Assembly: GCF_002878395.1 (NCBI RefSeq)
Contig: NC_061115.1
Location: forward strand, 57,204,897-57,268,896
Length of the DNA: 64,000 bases
Direction: 5' to 3'
Source of the DNA: Capsicum annuum
Lineage: Eukaryota; Streptophyta; Magnoliopsida; Solanales; Solanaceae
The notes below the pieces were generated by a model, which was not told where the DNA came from, ran no database searches, and saw only the letters and a list, made by a program, of their open reading frames with translations. Made by a program: the position numbers and the translations under genes. Numbering within the stretch: the first letter of the stretch is position 1; the number at the start of each line of letters is the position of its first letter. Shown one piece after another: positions 12,193 to 23,900 of the stretch.

Positions 12193-13871
12193 GAATAGCA
12201 CCCCTCGTAGATGTCATTTTCTTTACAAAAGTAGTTAGTGCGTTAATAGCATTAATTACTCTATCATGTTTCACCTTGTAGTCTTGACATTTGCATGCAG
12301 AACATTCGCTAGAATTGACAAAATTTGTATAACCAGTATGATCATAATCATAATGGCTTGTTGTTTCAAAAATTGTAAGAGGAGCATCATTATCCCCAAC
12401 AGCAGCACCACTACCACTACCACTACCATCATCAACAACAATAAGCCCACCCTCCAAAATTATTTTTCTTGTGATAGATGTTGCTCTAAACAATTTCATT
12501 TTTATTCTATCAACGACCTTAGGGTACAATAAAGTTTGCACAGACCGTAAAGTAAGAAAAAATGACATCTTCACCTCTCAATTGGTCAGAACAAGCCATG
12601 GATGGACAATCTAAAATAAATCAGCACATATATTAGAATGATGATGAAATCATTTAAAATAATCATTAATTAAAACAAATACTTGATTAGAATTAGACTT
12701 ATTGCTTTTCTTGAGAGATTGAAAAGATCAAGAAATTTTATATTTTTATCAGTTTTGGTTGAAAATCATCTCAGGATTCTTGGACAGAAAACTTCTTCCT
12801 GATAGTTCACTTTTTGTCTCAAATAAGGAATGGCTTTAAATGCCCAAGCCTATAACATGATGCCAATAAATCAAAAGCAATAATTAATAAAAAATGAATC
12901 ATATTATAATAAAAGAAATTTTTACCATGAAAGCCCATGGAAAGCCATAAAAGTTGACTGTCTTTGGCATTAACGGAGACAATAAATATTTGACAGTTAT
13001 TTTGAAGCTTTCATAACCCCAACGATAGCTGTTAAATGCCTTAAGATCCTCGAAGAGATTTATTAAATCGAGGCTTATATTGTTGTTAATGTGTCTCGCC
13101 CAATGAATATTATGTACAAACCAAATCAAGCACAATGATTACTTATGCTTTTTTGAAAGTCCTTTACCTTTCAACGCTTCTATCAAATTTTTATTTTTGA
13201 AGCTTGGACCAACAATGAAAACCAGGTCATCACGATCACTCAACTTGCCTTTGCCTTTTTTGGGTGTGCGGGGTGTTTTTTTGGGTTAGAGTAGGTATAA
13301 CTTGAGAAGGAGAAGGAGGATAATATTTTAGTCCAGTAACTATGGCAAACTCTTTCCAACCAAAACAAATAGGCATGCCACAGTAATTTATCCACACCTC
13401 ATCCATCTTATCTTTGTTTTTATACATAAACCTATGCTTGAGAAGATTATATACCATTTTAATTTGGAAACGAGCATTTTTGTCCTTCGGCAAATCAAGA
13501 TATTGCCCAAAGTAGCTTTTCCTGAAATAAAAATCTAATTTTTATTCTCAAAGTATTTTTCTGAAAGCGTCGAAAGATTTTTCCGTGGCTGACTTAACCA
13601 TTAAATCACCCGTTAAATCTGTGGAACCATCGCACTACATTCTAATAGGATAACGATCAATGCTGAAGGTTTTGACCAACTCTTCTATGGAAGGGCTATT
13701 AGAATTTGGATTATCTCTTTTTAAACATTCCTCCTCCCCATGTTCATTATCTTCTACTCTTGATTGAGATAACACTTGTAAAGTAAGCTCATAGAGTGGC
13801 GGATGTAGCCTAGCTGCATCACTTGTTCCTTTACTTGGACTTGATTTGATTTCTTTTCTTTTGGGAGCCAT
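12193..13871 (-). pseudogene. DUF1985-containing gene, N-terminal part (broken)
   Basis: On the minus strand a start at 13871 opens [20 protein letters not shown] and runs to a premature TAG after SIDRYPIRM. The frame then continues CDGSTDLTGDLMVKS. Later exon-like pieces are SYFGQYLDLPKDKNARFQIK and MDEVWINYCGMPICFGWKEF (13236-13493), LIWFVHNIHWARHINNNISL (12899-13135), and a C-terminal piece at 12193-12574 with FFLTLRSVQTLLYPKVVDRI, SECSACKCQDYK and INALTTFVKKM. It resembles proteins abundant in Solanaceae that carry DUF1985 and often a C-terminal Ulp1-like peptidase. That peptidase part is missing because the solo LTR cuts the gene at 12192. Probably a transposon-borne gene; function unproven. 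Confidence 0.75.
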
Positions 13872-13993
13872 ATTATCTTAAATTAATAGGAACATAATAT
13901 AGAGTATAATTAATTAATGCATCGTTAAAAAAGGATAATAGTAAATCTAATATGCACAACAGTAAAATAACAGTTCTAACAGACCACACATAT

Positions 13994-14570
13994 GTTGCAC
14001 TAGGTATGTTAGCTATTGCAACATATAACCGACCTGTTGCAACGAATGAGTAAACCGTTGGAAATAATAAAAACGGATCCCTCATATATTACACCAGGAA
14101 GGTTATCTGTTGCAACATATAACCAACATGTTGCAAGGGATGAGTAATCTATTGGAAACAATAAAAATAGATTACTCATTTGTTGCATCAAGAAGGTTAT
14201 CTGTTGCAACAAATAGCTAACCTATTGCAGCAGATAGGTAATCTGTTGGAAATAATTATAACAGATCGCTCATTTGTTGCACCAGGTAGGATATTTGTTG
14301 CAACATATAACCAACCTGTTGCAGCGGATGAGTAATCCGTTGAAAATAATAAAAATAGATCACTCCTCTGTTGCACTAGGTAGGTTATCCATTGCAGCAT
14401 ATAACCACCCTGTTACAGTGAATGAGTAATCCATTGGAAATAATAAAAATAGATCACTCATCTGTTGCACCAGGTAGGATATCTATTACAACATATAAGC
14501 AACCTGTTGCAGCGAATGAGTAATCCATTGGTAACAATAAAAATAGACCACCCATCTGTTGAAATAGATC
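13994..14570. repeat. 94-bp minisatellite, about six copies
   Basis: Units start with GTTGCACCAGGTAGG-like sequence at about 13994, 14089, 14182, 14276, 14370 and 14464, with a partial at 14558. Spacing is 93-95 bp. Each unit carries internal GTTGCAACA / CCTGTTGCAGC repeats. The array lies just upstream of the DUF1985 start codon, within its presumed leader intron or promoter. Short minus-strand ORFs here are only repeat translations. Confidence 0.9.
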
Positions 14571-14639
14571 ACTCATCTGTTGCCAAATGAGTTATCTATT
14601 TGATCAATATTGTTTATATTTCTTCCAAATAGAAGAGTT

Positions 14640-14915
14640 ATCTGTCGCAACAGATGAATGATATGTTTTATTCATCTATTGCATCAGATGTTTAATCTGT
14701 TGCATCAGATATTTTATCTGTTGGAACAGATGTTTTATCTATTGGATCAGATGGTTTATCTTTTGGATCAGATGTTAATCTGTTGGATCAGATGGTTAAT
14801 CTGTTGCGTTAGATGGTTAATCTGTTGCGTCAGATAGTTAATTTGTTGCGTCAAATGATTAATCTATTATATCAGATGGTTAATTTGTTGCATCAGATGG
14901 TTCATCTGTTGCAAC
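14640..14915. repeat. 21-24-bp minisatellite with ATCTGTTG..CAGAT core
   Basis: Tandem units of the type GATGGTTAATCTGTTGCGTCA, about a dozen with small variations. Each has an imperfect palindromic ATCTGTTG-CATCAGAT core. It directly follows the 94-bp array and seems to share its core. Confidence 0.88.
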
Positions 14916-15141
14916 ACCATTTTTACCTAGAAAAATAACAAATCAACCCAGCACCACCAACACAACACATGGACACGAAGAACATCAACGGTGAACAAAA
15001 ATACCAATAAATCGAATCAACAATTCGACAACAAGAACTACAATAACAACAAAAAATTATATTTCACATCGAAAAGAGTAGAGAAGAAATGACAGAATTA
15101 GGCTTTTATTCAGTCCACATTTCAAATTTAAGCAAGAAATA

Positions 15142-15440
15142 TTGAAATTGTTAACCAATACTAGAAGAGAAGTTAGTTCAAGTCATAATTTTTTACCTGT
15201 AAAAGAAGAAATGGGACGACGTAGAACTCGAAGTTGTTGTCGCCGGAGAAGTTGGCTCAAGTTCCTTTGTTCTTCATGTCGATTAATGGTTGAAAGTCAA
15301 AAAGGAACTCGCCCAACTATTTGTCGCCAGAGCTTGAAGGAAGAAATTTTGCAGAACTGTTGGTTGAGAGAGAGTTAAGAGAGACTGTCGAGAGAGAGGA
15401 GAGAGACAGTTGATTTGGCGAAGAGGGGTGTGGGTTGATT
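15142..15440 (-). other. CT-rich leader-like segment upstream of the DUF1985 gene
   Basis: On the minus strand this reads as a CT-rich plant-style leader (CTGTCTCTCTCCTCTCTCTC) and ends near TTTTACAGGTAAAAAATT, a possible splice donor. It may be the first noncoding exon of the gene starting at 13871. The inference rests on position and composition only. The Arg/Cys-rich plus-strand frame here is not believed to be a gene. Confidence 0.3.
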
Positions 15441-15449
15441 TGTATTTTT

Positions 15450-16285
15450 TAAAAAAGTAGAAAGTTTTGAAAGTATTAATCAAGTCCACAATTAACTTAA
15501 TCAAGTTTCCTAATTATGTTTGACCCTTTAAGTTGGTCAATATCACCAATCCTTCATTCAAGACTTAAAAGACATCTTTTTTTTCAATTTTCTCTAGTTA
15601 CTTAAACTTTCACTTTATCGAACAAAATTGATTCCATATCTAATAATTCTATCTCCTACTTTTCCTTGTAAAATAAAAACAATAATAAAAAACATATTGA
15701 ATAATTTGTACGTAAGCTTAAACAATAAGAAGATAGGGATTTGTAGGATCAAGCTAGCATCGATGACAACTATATGTCACCATATTTAATATTGAACCAG
15801 CGTCCCAAAAATAAGTGGCTTTGGTAGTTCATATTCATATTCAGGAAAAACTCTTTAATTTTTTTCTTATTGTGGAAATGAGGGAAGGGAAGGGTCGTAG
15901 GAGGACAACTATCAATATTATCTGACAGTAGATTATTCTAATTGGATTTCGAATATCTCTTCCATGTCTAAGAGGGTGGACGTGTTCGCATATGCATCTA
16001 GCCATATTGAATAGAGAACACGACATGTTGTCTCCATTGTTGAAGATTTTTTCTTCTCTGGCATGAAGTGCTTATCTTTGTTGATTCTACTAGATCTGAG
16101 CATGCTACATTTCATTGGGCTAGTGCGATTACCGACCAACACACCTCCTTTGCTTTTGGATTCAAGTTCGGTTCCTCATTTCTCTCCTGCTCTATCTATA
16201 TTTCATTAACTCAAAAAGCAGGAAAAATAACTTTATTGAGAGAACAACAAAAGAGTTTTTAGTTGAAAACTATAAAACAAGTTTG
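15450..16285. other. No recognisable feature
   Basis: AT-rich intergenic DNA. Two minus-strand frames of 61-69 codons at 15841-16142 show no family motif, and I cannot support a gene. Confidence 0.5.
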
Positions 16286-16458
16286 TGTAGGTTTCGAAAT
16301 TGAGAAGACGTCATGCGTAAGTTAATAGTTGTAAACTATTTGATAAGTAAATAAGATGGAAAAAAAAAACATACTAAGACATAAGAAACCTTTTTTCAAG
16401 TAATTCTAATAATGATAAAAAATCATATAAAGTTGAAAATTCAGGATAAATCCTAACA
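16286..16458 (-). repeat. 3' LTR of the small LTR element, internally deleted
   Basis: Shares GAAATTGAGAAGACGTCATG at its start and TTTTTCAAGTAATTCTAAT to TCCTAACA at its end with the right LTR. The middle, including the leader-like stretch, is missing. Confidence 0.75.
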
Positions 16459-16544
16459 AATCTGGCCTAAATTTTCTGGCAAATTAATTTTGATTCTTTT
16501 CTTCACATAATCTTCACATATCGCTGCTGCTTACCATGATTAAA

Positions 16545-16795
16545 ATTTGATATGAGTTAAAATTGGAGCCTTATGCATTAAAAATAAAAGCATGGGTTGA
16601 TATTATTGGAGTCTTGTGTTATAAGTAAACAAGTTGAAAATGGAGCCCCATGCATTTAAAGTAAGCACAGGTTAAGAGTGGAGCTCATGCGTTAAAAATA
16701 AATACACAAGTTGAAAGGAGCTCAAGCATTGAAAGTAAGAAGGGGTTGAAAGTTGGAGCCCATAAACATGGGTTGAAAATTGATCTGGTTTTAAA
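16545..16795. repeat. Imperfect 45-60-bp internal repeats
   Basis: Several degenerate copies of a phrase like GTTGAAAATGGAGCCCATGCATT followed by AAAGTAAGCA lie inside the small LTR element. No reading frame spans them. Confidence 0.6.
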
Positions 16796-16960
16796 GATGG
16801 ATTAGCAGCAGGATTGTTGAAAATTTGTTTGAAACTTTTCTCCACATGTAGCTATACAAAGATTTTCATTATCGCTAAATTGATTGCATCTTGATTTGAT
16901 ACCGCTGTGAACCTATTTTTAATTTCGTTTCACAAGATCATTGGACCTTTTGAACCATAT

Positions 16961-16972
16961 GCTCGGATACCA
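16961..16972 (-). other. Primer-binding site of the small LTR element
   Basis: TGGTATCCGAGC on the minus strand is one base from the canonical initiator Met tRNA site. It lies two bases from the LTR. Confidence 0.7.
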
Positions 16973-16974
16973 CT

Positions 16975-17365
16975 TGTTGGGTTCGAAATCGAGAGGGCAT
17001 CATACGGAAGCTAATAGTTGCAAACTATTTAAGTCGATAAATAAGATGACGCAAAAAAATACTAAGACATATTATTATTCGGCCAATTGGCCTACATATT
17101 AAAAACCTAAATCAAAAAGCATAAAAATCATTTGAGAGTAAGTTTCCCCCTAAACAAGACTCTTAGACGACTACATTGCGAATATTATTGTGTTATTATA
17201 TGAAAAGGGAGATCTTCTATTTATAGAACTACAAAATGCTTCCTCTAATAAAGAAGAAACCTAATAGAAAAAAGAGATCTTTTCCAACAAGGAAACCCTT
17301 TTTCAAGTAATTCTAATTATGATAGAAAATCAGATAAAATAGGAAATTCAGGGCAAATCCTAACA
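16975..17365 (-). repeat. 5' LTR of the small LTR element (391 bp)
   Basis: Inverted ends TGTTGGG / CCTAACA, with a TATTTATAGAA-type box around 17218 that could serve as a promoter on the opposite strand. Confidence 0.8.
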
Positions 17366-18581
17366 GTCTGAAGTAGTTCAAACCTTGAATTGACGTAATA
17401 TTGTGAAGTGGTTGTCCTTGCTCAATTTTGCTCAAACATTGATGATGTGACTAATAGAGTCATCTCCCTTTCTCCTCTTAGCTTTAGTCGGTAGATTAGA
17501 TTATTCGAACATTGTAAACTCATTCCTACCTTTTCAACACTTTCGCATCTTGTACCCCAGAATCAATTGTGCTCTACCTCTTCCCTTCTATCAGAAGATT
17601 ACCTTATGTGGAAGAGTTTTCTTTCTTCCGTTCCATTCTTGCTCCAATCCCAAAAGGATAAATAGAGCTAGCACTTTTGTACTATAATAGCTTCGTATGT
17701 AAACTTATGGTAGATATCATAACGAAAAGCCTTCTGCATCAGCCATCTCTTTTTCCATAATTAAGGAACTTTAGTAAAGCAGCATCTTTTGATTTTCCAT
17801 TCTTCATTGTATCGATGGACCCAAACCCCATACATGTCCCAGATGAAAGTCTAGATGAAAGCTGCTTTCATTCAAAACCAACTCAGGATAATGCGAGAAA
17901 CATATTCAATGAGTTTAAAGAGGATTTGTATAAGCTAAGCCCATTTAATCCTACTATATTTTCAAAAACTAAGCCTGACTGCTCCCTTAGATTCGATTGA
18001 AATTGATTCTCAGGATCAAACCAATTTATTTGGAAATGGTTTCCCTGCTAATTCAGAAGTCGGCCTCAACCAACCTCCTAAGGAAAATTCGCATTTGGAT
18101 CCGAAATTGACGGGTTAGTGCGAGCTTATCCATGTGGTTATGCACTCTTTGAATATAGATTCGTTTTTTTTTTAAAGATCAAGTCATAAACTGATATTGT
18201 CCTCAAAATAATCCTAGTAAAATAGAACATGAAAGCGTAAGCTCCCCAGCAGCTTGTTAAATTCCATTAGATTCTTTGTCAAATATTTTTATTTTTCGTG
18301 ATACATGGGTAATCTTAATTCATTAACTAGAATTAGAATTTAAGCTAGCGTACATGAACAGAAAAGTATAAATATTAGCACTATAGTCATATTAAGTAAG
18401 CCGAGATGGAAGAAATATAGAAGAATATTTTTGTGTAATCTTCAAGAGATGTGGGACTTCACCGGCTATATGTTGTTGTATCTCCAAAGGGAAAATGATT
18501 GAATATAACATTTGGTATTCCATCATTATTCATCAACATTATCCTGATTGACCTCTACTGGTGTAGAAAGACATATTTTTA
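17366..18581. other. Unassigned DNA with one short unrecognised frame
   Basis: A plus-strand frame at 17815-18000 (61 codons, MDPNPIHVPDESLDESCFHS) looks protein-like. A shifted continuation (DSIEIDSQDQTNLFGNGFPA) suggests a broken exon or gene fragment. I do not recognise the family. The rest is AT-rich without support for genes. Confidence 0.3.
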
Positions 18582-19039
18582 GGTTAAATTACACAAATCT
18601 CAATCTTAAGAGACTATATTACCCAATATCTCTTACCTTTTTAATATTTAAATAAAATCTTGATTTTCAAATTTACTCTTGATACGTATCAACAAAACTC
18701 CACATCCTATTTTTACTCCACTATTAACTCATTAAAGCTATTTTTTTTCAATAATTTTCTTCCCTAAGATCTCTCTAATTATCATCAATTAAATCATTTT
18801 CCTTCTTAATTTTCTCCTAATTCCTAAAACATGTAATATGACACAAATTTACATGACAGATTTCCTATAGATGTAACTAACTAACCTAGAAAAAAATTTA
18901 ACTGTTCTATTTCAGAAACTGAGAACAAACCCCAGCCCGAATTCAAGAACAAGGAAAGTTGAAACCCCAAATAAGATTAAGTCTAATTCACTTTTTTTTT
19001 TAAATAAATTGATACATATATAAATTTATTTAGTTATTC

Positions 19040-19345
19040 ATACATGTTTATTCATTTAATGATGATTCATATGAATGATAAATATGATATCATTATATGG
19101 GTATTATGGTGATTCATATGATAGATACAGTTTATATGATTTTAATGGGTGATACATATGATATTAATGAGTGATACATATAGTATTATGGTGATTCATA
19201 CGGTAGATGCAGTTATTTATTTCAATTATTGGGTGATTAATATGATATTAATGGGTGATACATATGGTATTATGGTGATTCATATGGTAGATATAGTTAT
19301 TTATTTCAATTATTGGGTGATTCATATGTTATTAATGGGTGATAT
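19040..19345. repeat. Degenerate AT-rich minisatellite
   Basis: Repeats of TGGGTGATTCATATGATATTAA and TGGTGATTCATATGGTAGAT phrases, about three larger units near 100 bp. A further copy of the phrase occurs at 19483-19520. Confidence 0.75.
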
Positions 19346-19875
19346 ATTTTGTTCATACTGTATCTAAGAATGGAGCAGCTGTTCCGGTGAACCAGCACCG
19401 ATCCTCTAAAAAACGACCCACTCACCACCAAAAATTTCTATATAACAGCCTACCAAAAAATCACTCCACCGGCGTCATCAATTATTGGGCGATTCATATG
19501 CTATTAATGGGTGATATATTTCAAACTTCAAACAATTGTATCACACATATTTCAGACTCAACAGGGAAGTCAAAAGAGAAAACGTGCGTCCCAACTCCAA
19601 ATGTTACCACTCATGTAATGGTTAAGGATCCTAGAGGCTTCATCCTTGTTAAGATGTCCGTGAATAAGAGGGCAGAGGATGATTGCAGGTTTGATCCAAT
19701 TAAAATCCCAATTATAGATGATTGTACCATTACCCAATTTCCAACATTAGCCTTGTTGACAATATTTCCAACCAGTAAGTATGTTTACCCAAATAAACAT
19801 AACTGCTCCAGCGCCGGCAACACCAAACCCACCGCCGAGAAACGATTAAGAGGGCAAAAGTGGTGGATTAAGTGA
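19339..19875 (+). CDS. Unrecognised 178-codon frame inside the TIR-like element
   Basis: The frame starts within the minisatellite. Its second half reads like real protein (TTHVMVKDPRGFILVKMSVN, RFDPIKIPIIDDCTITQFPT), but the first part is repeat-derived, so the true gene or exon start is unknown. The segment from 19795 (CATAACTGCTCCAGC) to the GCTTGTTTGGATGTGT phrase (about 19914) is duplicated at 19920-20090 with the same CATAACTGCTCCAGC / GCTTGTTTGGATGTGT pattern. No known domain recognised. It could be a captured gene fragment. Confidence 0.25.
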   Translation: MIYFVHTVSKNGAAVPVNQHRSSKKRPTHHQKFLYNSLPKNHSTGVINYWAIHMLLMGDIFQTSNNCITHISDSTGKSKEKTCVPTPNVTTHVMVKDPRGFILVKMSVNKRAEDDCRFDPIKIPIIDDCTITQFPTLALLTIFPTSKYVYPNKHNCSSAGNTKPTAEKRLRGQKWWIK

Positions 19876-20090
19876 TGAAGATGAAGAGCTTCATATTTAT
19901 GCTTGTTTGGATGTGTTTAAACATAACTGCTCCAGCGTCGGCAACACCAACCCTACCTCCAAGAAACGATCAAGAGGGCGAAGGTGCCAACAGGAGGGTG
20001 GACCGTTATTAGAGAAGACATCAACTGTGTTGGTGGATTCTGTGATGAAGATGAAGAACTTCGTATTTACGCTTGTTTGGATGTGTCTGA
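19795..20090. repeat. Tandem duplication of about 125-170 bp
   Basis: CATAACTGCTCCAGCGYCGGCAACACCAA.. with the following AAACGAT(T/C)AAGAGGGC and the GTGATGAAGATGAAGA..GCTTGTTTGGATGTGT block occurs twice in direct orientation. The second copy carries an extra insert of about 50 bp. Confidence 0.8.
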
Positions 20091-20352
20091 ATGAATCGAC
20101 AGAAATTAGGGCATTGGAATTTTTTTTGAATCTGACTAATTCATTATGTAACTGATTGTACGTGATTTGCTCCACAAATTAAAAGAAAATCTGCTACTTA
20201 AATAAATATATAATCATTTCAAATGTATCACTTTTTTTATATGTATCACCGTATAACATATGTATTACCATTTCAAAAAATCAGGATAAAATGTAATTAA
20301 CAAAATAGTTGAGATTTTATGTAATATCATTTAGGGATTTATGTAAGTTACC

Positions 20353-20739
20353 ATAATACTATTTGATTATTAAGCATTATGGGGTATAAAATTAGCTAGT
20401 GAGGTTTTCTATTTTCTTTTTTTCTCCTGGAGATGGATGATTTGGGGATTGAGAAGTAAGCAAACTCATCTCAAAATTATCTGTACATTTCAGCTACTTC
20501 GAAGAAAATAAAAAAAAAATTGAATAAACTTCCCAAAGAACAATAATTATAGATGACAACTGAATTCACTCTAAAAGTAAAATTACTCCATTGCTAATAA
20601 AAATAGCAAAACTCATGTATGCCAAGCCAAATAGGAACGAACTTAAGAAAGCTAAACCAAGACATCTCTAAGCTAAGGTACCTTTGATATATCAACAGAT
20701 GCATACATAGCTTCAATAAGTCACTTTGCTCTAAATCCT
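20353..20739. other. Downstream flank / 3' UTR region of the PERK gene
   Basis: AT-rich sequence after the PERK stop codon (minus strand). The 3' UTR is presumably within it, but no unambiguous polyadenylation signal was assigned. Confidence 0.4.
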
Positions 20740-20940
20740 CTAAGCATGTTCACCCGACTCTCTACCATTCTCATTACCTTGACTGAAAAAATCCGAACTA
20801 AAATCTTGATTACCGAATGCCATCTTCCTAAACCAACTTATTTCTGAAGATTGCAGTGCCGCGCTGTGTATTTCACTTTCACCAACTTTCATTCCGTTTG
20901 ACAGATCATGCATAGCCATACCATCAAAAGCTCTCATGAT
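20740..20940 (-). CDS. PERK: PERK exon 8: C-terminal tail and stop
   Basis: Acceptor GCTTCGTAG|ATCATGAG. 66 codons and [43 protein letters not shown], ending ESGEHA. The MKVGESE and SSDFFSQ phrases are the usual PERK ending. Confidence 0.92.
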   Translation of the reverse strand: MMRAFDGMAMHDLSNGMKVGESEIHSAALQSSEISWFRKMAFGNQDFSSDFFSQGNENGRESGEHA

Positions 20941-23900
20941 CTACGAAGCATAACCATGATCAGAATGTACATACCCTTTACAAGAAGTCTTGATGAGGAG
21001 GTATCTTGCATAGGTTTTCAATAAAACAGAACAAAAGTTATGTACCTGTCCCATTGTTGGTCTCTTCGCGGATGAGTGGCGCACGCAAGATGCAGCAGCC
21101 TCGATCATTCGGAAAATCTCGCTGCCATCGTAGTTCTTCTCAAGGCATGGATCTGCCAAGAGATCATAGTCCTCCTTTTGAAGTGCTCGACCAAGCAAAG
21201 GACGGGCCTGGGCCACAGAAAAAGATTACAGTATAATATAATAATTCATGAGAAGAATATTACCATGCTTCCTTAGCAAAGAAAGTTCTAATTTTTTTAA
21301 GGCAATAAAAGCTTTGTTAACTGGCTACTGCTTCTAGGCTGGCGACAAGAAAACTGAAGAGTTCGTGGAAGAAAAAAGTAAATGGAAGTCACACAATTAA
21401 CATGATCAGAAAAGAAACTAGTTTTACATTGCTACTGTTATCGTTTTCAGTTTTCTAACATTGAAGGATCAATGAAATTAAAGCGGATAACTTGATCAAG
21501 CTGTTTGATTGTTGTAAAAAACAAAAGAAACTGTAAACCACAATGTTTCCTCAGCCTTCAGGTGCCGTTGGGGCATCAGAAAAATGCTTGAAACTATTCC
21601 ATTAGTACGTTTATTCTATACAACTTTTACAGCTCTCGAGCATTTTAACTTGCAATTCAAAGTCAACTTAATTTGATGAATTGTTCTCTTTTGTTTTTCT
21701 TCCACTACCATTAATATAATATATGAGTCAAATTAATAACTAAAACCCTATTTCTAGTGAAATATCATCATATAAAATGAAAGGAAAGTAGTGTTAGTGA
21801 ACTGATAGACGAGAAAATCCTATCACAACAACTGAATTCAAACGCATCAGATATAATGAAGACAGTATTGTCCATGAGACACATAACAGCAGAAAATCTG
21901 CCTTTCAGATTTCAGTGCACACAACCTTCTCTATGAACGAAAAAATTGGCAATGAAATAATACACATTAAAGCTTAATGGTTTTTTGTATCGAGAAATCC
22001 GTTGTATGACACCTAGTTGATCGTTTAAGCTGGTTGTAACATTTGGATGAAGTTTGACTGAAACTAATCAGGCACAACTGCTCAACTCTGAATTTAATCT
22101 AATAAATACTTTGAGGACCAAACTATAAAACATGATATATACAGTTGCTTCCGTAAATGAAAAATAATGATTTGGAAATTTTCAATTAACAAAACTGTGA
22201 ATGTGTTGTTGGTGCCCTTAATAAGTTGCGGCTAAACATATCAAAGAAAGGATTGTTGATTTTCATCCTTAAATTTCAAATTTGAAATTAATTCCGCACA
22301 TGATTATCATATTATTTTCTAAGATATTACTTAAGAAACATGCTTTAGGTCAGTTACCATAGTTATCATCATAAAACATGACACAGAGTTGGTTAGAAAA
22401 ATTATTATCAGACGGCTAAACATCTCTAGCATAAAAACCCTCATCAAATTAGGAAATAAATCAATAAAAACGGAGGAACTGAAGATGACATCTATTAAAT
22501 TCCAAATTCTTGTCAACTAAGATGTATAAAACTTGAACTCTTATGCTTAGGTAAAAGTCAATCATACTGAAATCAATCAACTCAAAGTATTTTAAGACTA
22601 TACCTAATGAAATGGATAACCATTTGTGGTTAAAAGTCCTAGGTAATAAGCTTGATATGTGGTGTAAACTATAGAACTTTCGTGTGCAGAACAATCATGT
22701 ACTTAGATCCATGGATTCAAATGAAACCTTACAAAACAAGACTTACAAACTCATGCAAGTACCTAACCTATCTCAGTAAGCATCCAAACAGACTAACCAG
22801 AGGTTCTCTATACCACTCCATCATGTAAGCTCCAAATAAGCTAGTATAAAGTTCCAACATATCTACAGCATCTAATCTCTTGCCTCGTCTTCTCATTTTA
22901 CCATATTTCACTAGAGGATATAAGAACTTCAGCCTTTTGTGAACAGAATTTGGGGCATTTGTATTTAGGGGTTGATTCAACTTTAGATTTTGGAGACCAA
23001 AAGTTCCCTGGCCTACTTTCATTCCATCATATCTCTTTTTCTTTATGAAGTATATATTATATCATATCATATCATACTAAAAGTGGGAAGCCCCAAAGTT
23101 AAAAGTTGGATTACCATTTTACCCTTATACTAAATCAAATATATCAAAACATCAAATTATTTATTAAATATTAAATAGAAAAATAACTTCACTTTTCAAT
23201 TGTTAATCATGTTTAGTTAAAATAAATTAAGATAAATAAATCAATACTTGGCCAGGTGCATTCTCACTTACTACAACATTCATTACTGTATTGAAATTAC
23301 TTTCATATTTCAATATTTATTGCAACCATTAGAATGCCAATTTAATAGTTTCAAAGTTCTTCTCAAATTTTTACAACAATAAAATGAATGCAGCATAGCA
23401 AAATGCAATACCAATTGAGAAGGGAAGGTGGAGAGGCTCATCACAATTAATTGATATCATAGTAGGATGTAACGTTTTATTATTAGTAGTGTTATTTAAG
23501 GTGAAATCTATTCCCCTATGACCAACAATTCACAAAAGAATCTGTCAATAATTAGTCAAAGAAAGAGCATGGAAACTTTTCAAAGAGAGAATACCAAAAG
23601 CTTCACAGTCTCTTGGACCAAACACACTAGTTCTATATCTTCCGTTGAAAACCAAGAAAGAAATTGTGGCTGCATCTTTTGGAGAACACGAAAAGAAAAT
23701 TGATGTATTATATTGACTGGCAAATTGAAACTAAGAAATGATAGCCATATTAAGGATATTAGCATTACAACACTAGAGATTTACTATTATCTTCATCAAT
23801 AAAGTTTTATCCTTTTGGCCTTTTGATTACGTTCTCTATTTCATTGGCCAGAAACGCAAGTTTTACATAAATAATTTACGCGAAAATGAAGTTTCATGCA

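Larger units (their letters stand above)
16286..17365 (-). mobile_element. Small non-autonomous LTR element (TRIM/LARD-like)
   Basis: The right LTR (16975-17365) runs TGTTGGGTTCG to AATCCTAACA. The left LTR (16286-16458) keeps both ends but lacks about 200 bp of the middle. A primer site TGGTATCCGAGC (minus strand, 16961-16972) adjoins the right LTR. The internal 516 bp has no coding capacity. The flanking pentamers GTTTG (16281-16285) and GTCTG (17366-17370) differ by one base and fit a 5-bp target-site duplication. Confidence 0.8.
18582..20352. mobile_element. Possible TIR (Mutator-like) non-autonomous element
   Basis: The left end GGTTAAATTACACAAATCTC and the reverse complement of the right end (GGTAACTTACATAAATCCCT) share the block TTACAYAAATCYC and further AATCTC/ATTAC matches. 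The 9-bp flanks ATATTTTTA and ATAATACTA agree at only six positions, so a Mutator-type target duplication is weak. Inside are an AT-rich minisatellite and an unrecognised frame. No transposase is visible. Confidence 0.35.

Noticed and set aside
12266..12532. Thr/Ile-rich plus-strand frame
   Set aside because: Antisense of the GSGSG and DDG-rich part of the DUF1985 pseudogene.
13873..14400. Three similar 67-70-codon minus-strand frames
   Set aside because: Translations of the 94-bp minisatellite, not genes.
15142..15378. Arg/Cys-rich plus-strand frame
   Set aside because: No family match; the reverse strand looks like a CT-rich leader of the DUF1985 gene.
20740..21216. A separate small kinase-like gene
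   Set aside because: Its two exons lack any N-lobe and fit in phase exactly after exon 6 of the PERK gene, so they are its 3' end.
22768..23022. 84-codon minus frame in PERK intron 6
   Set aside because: No motif, no repeat, and it lies in featureless intron DNA; not supportable.
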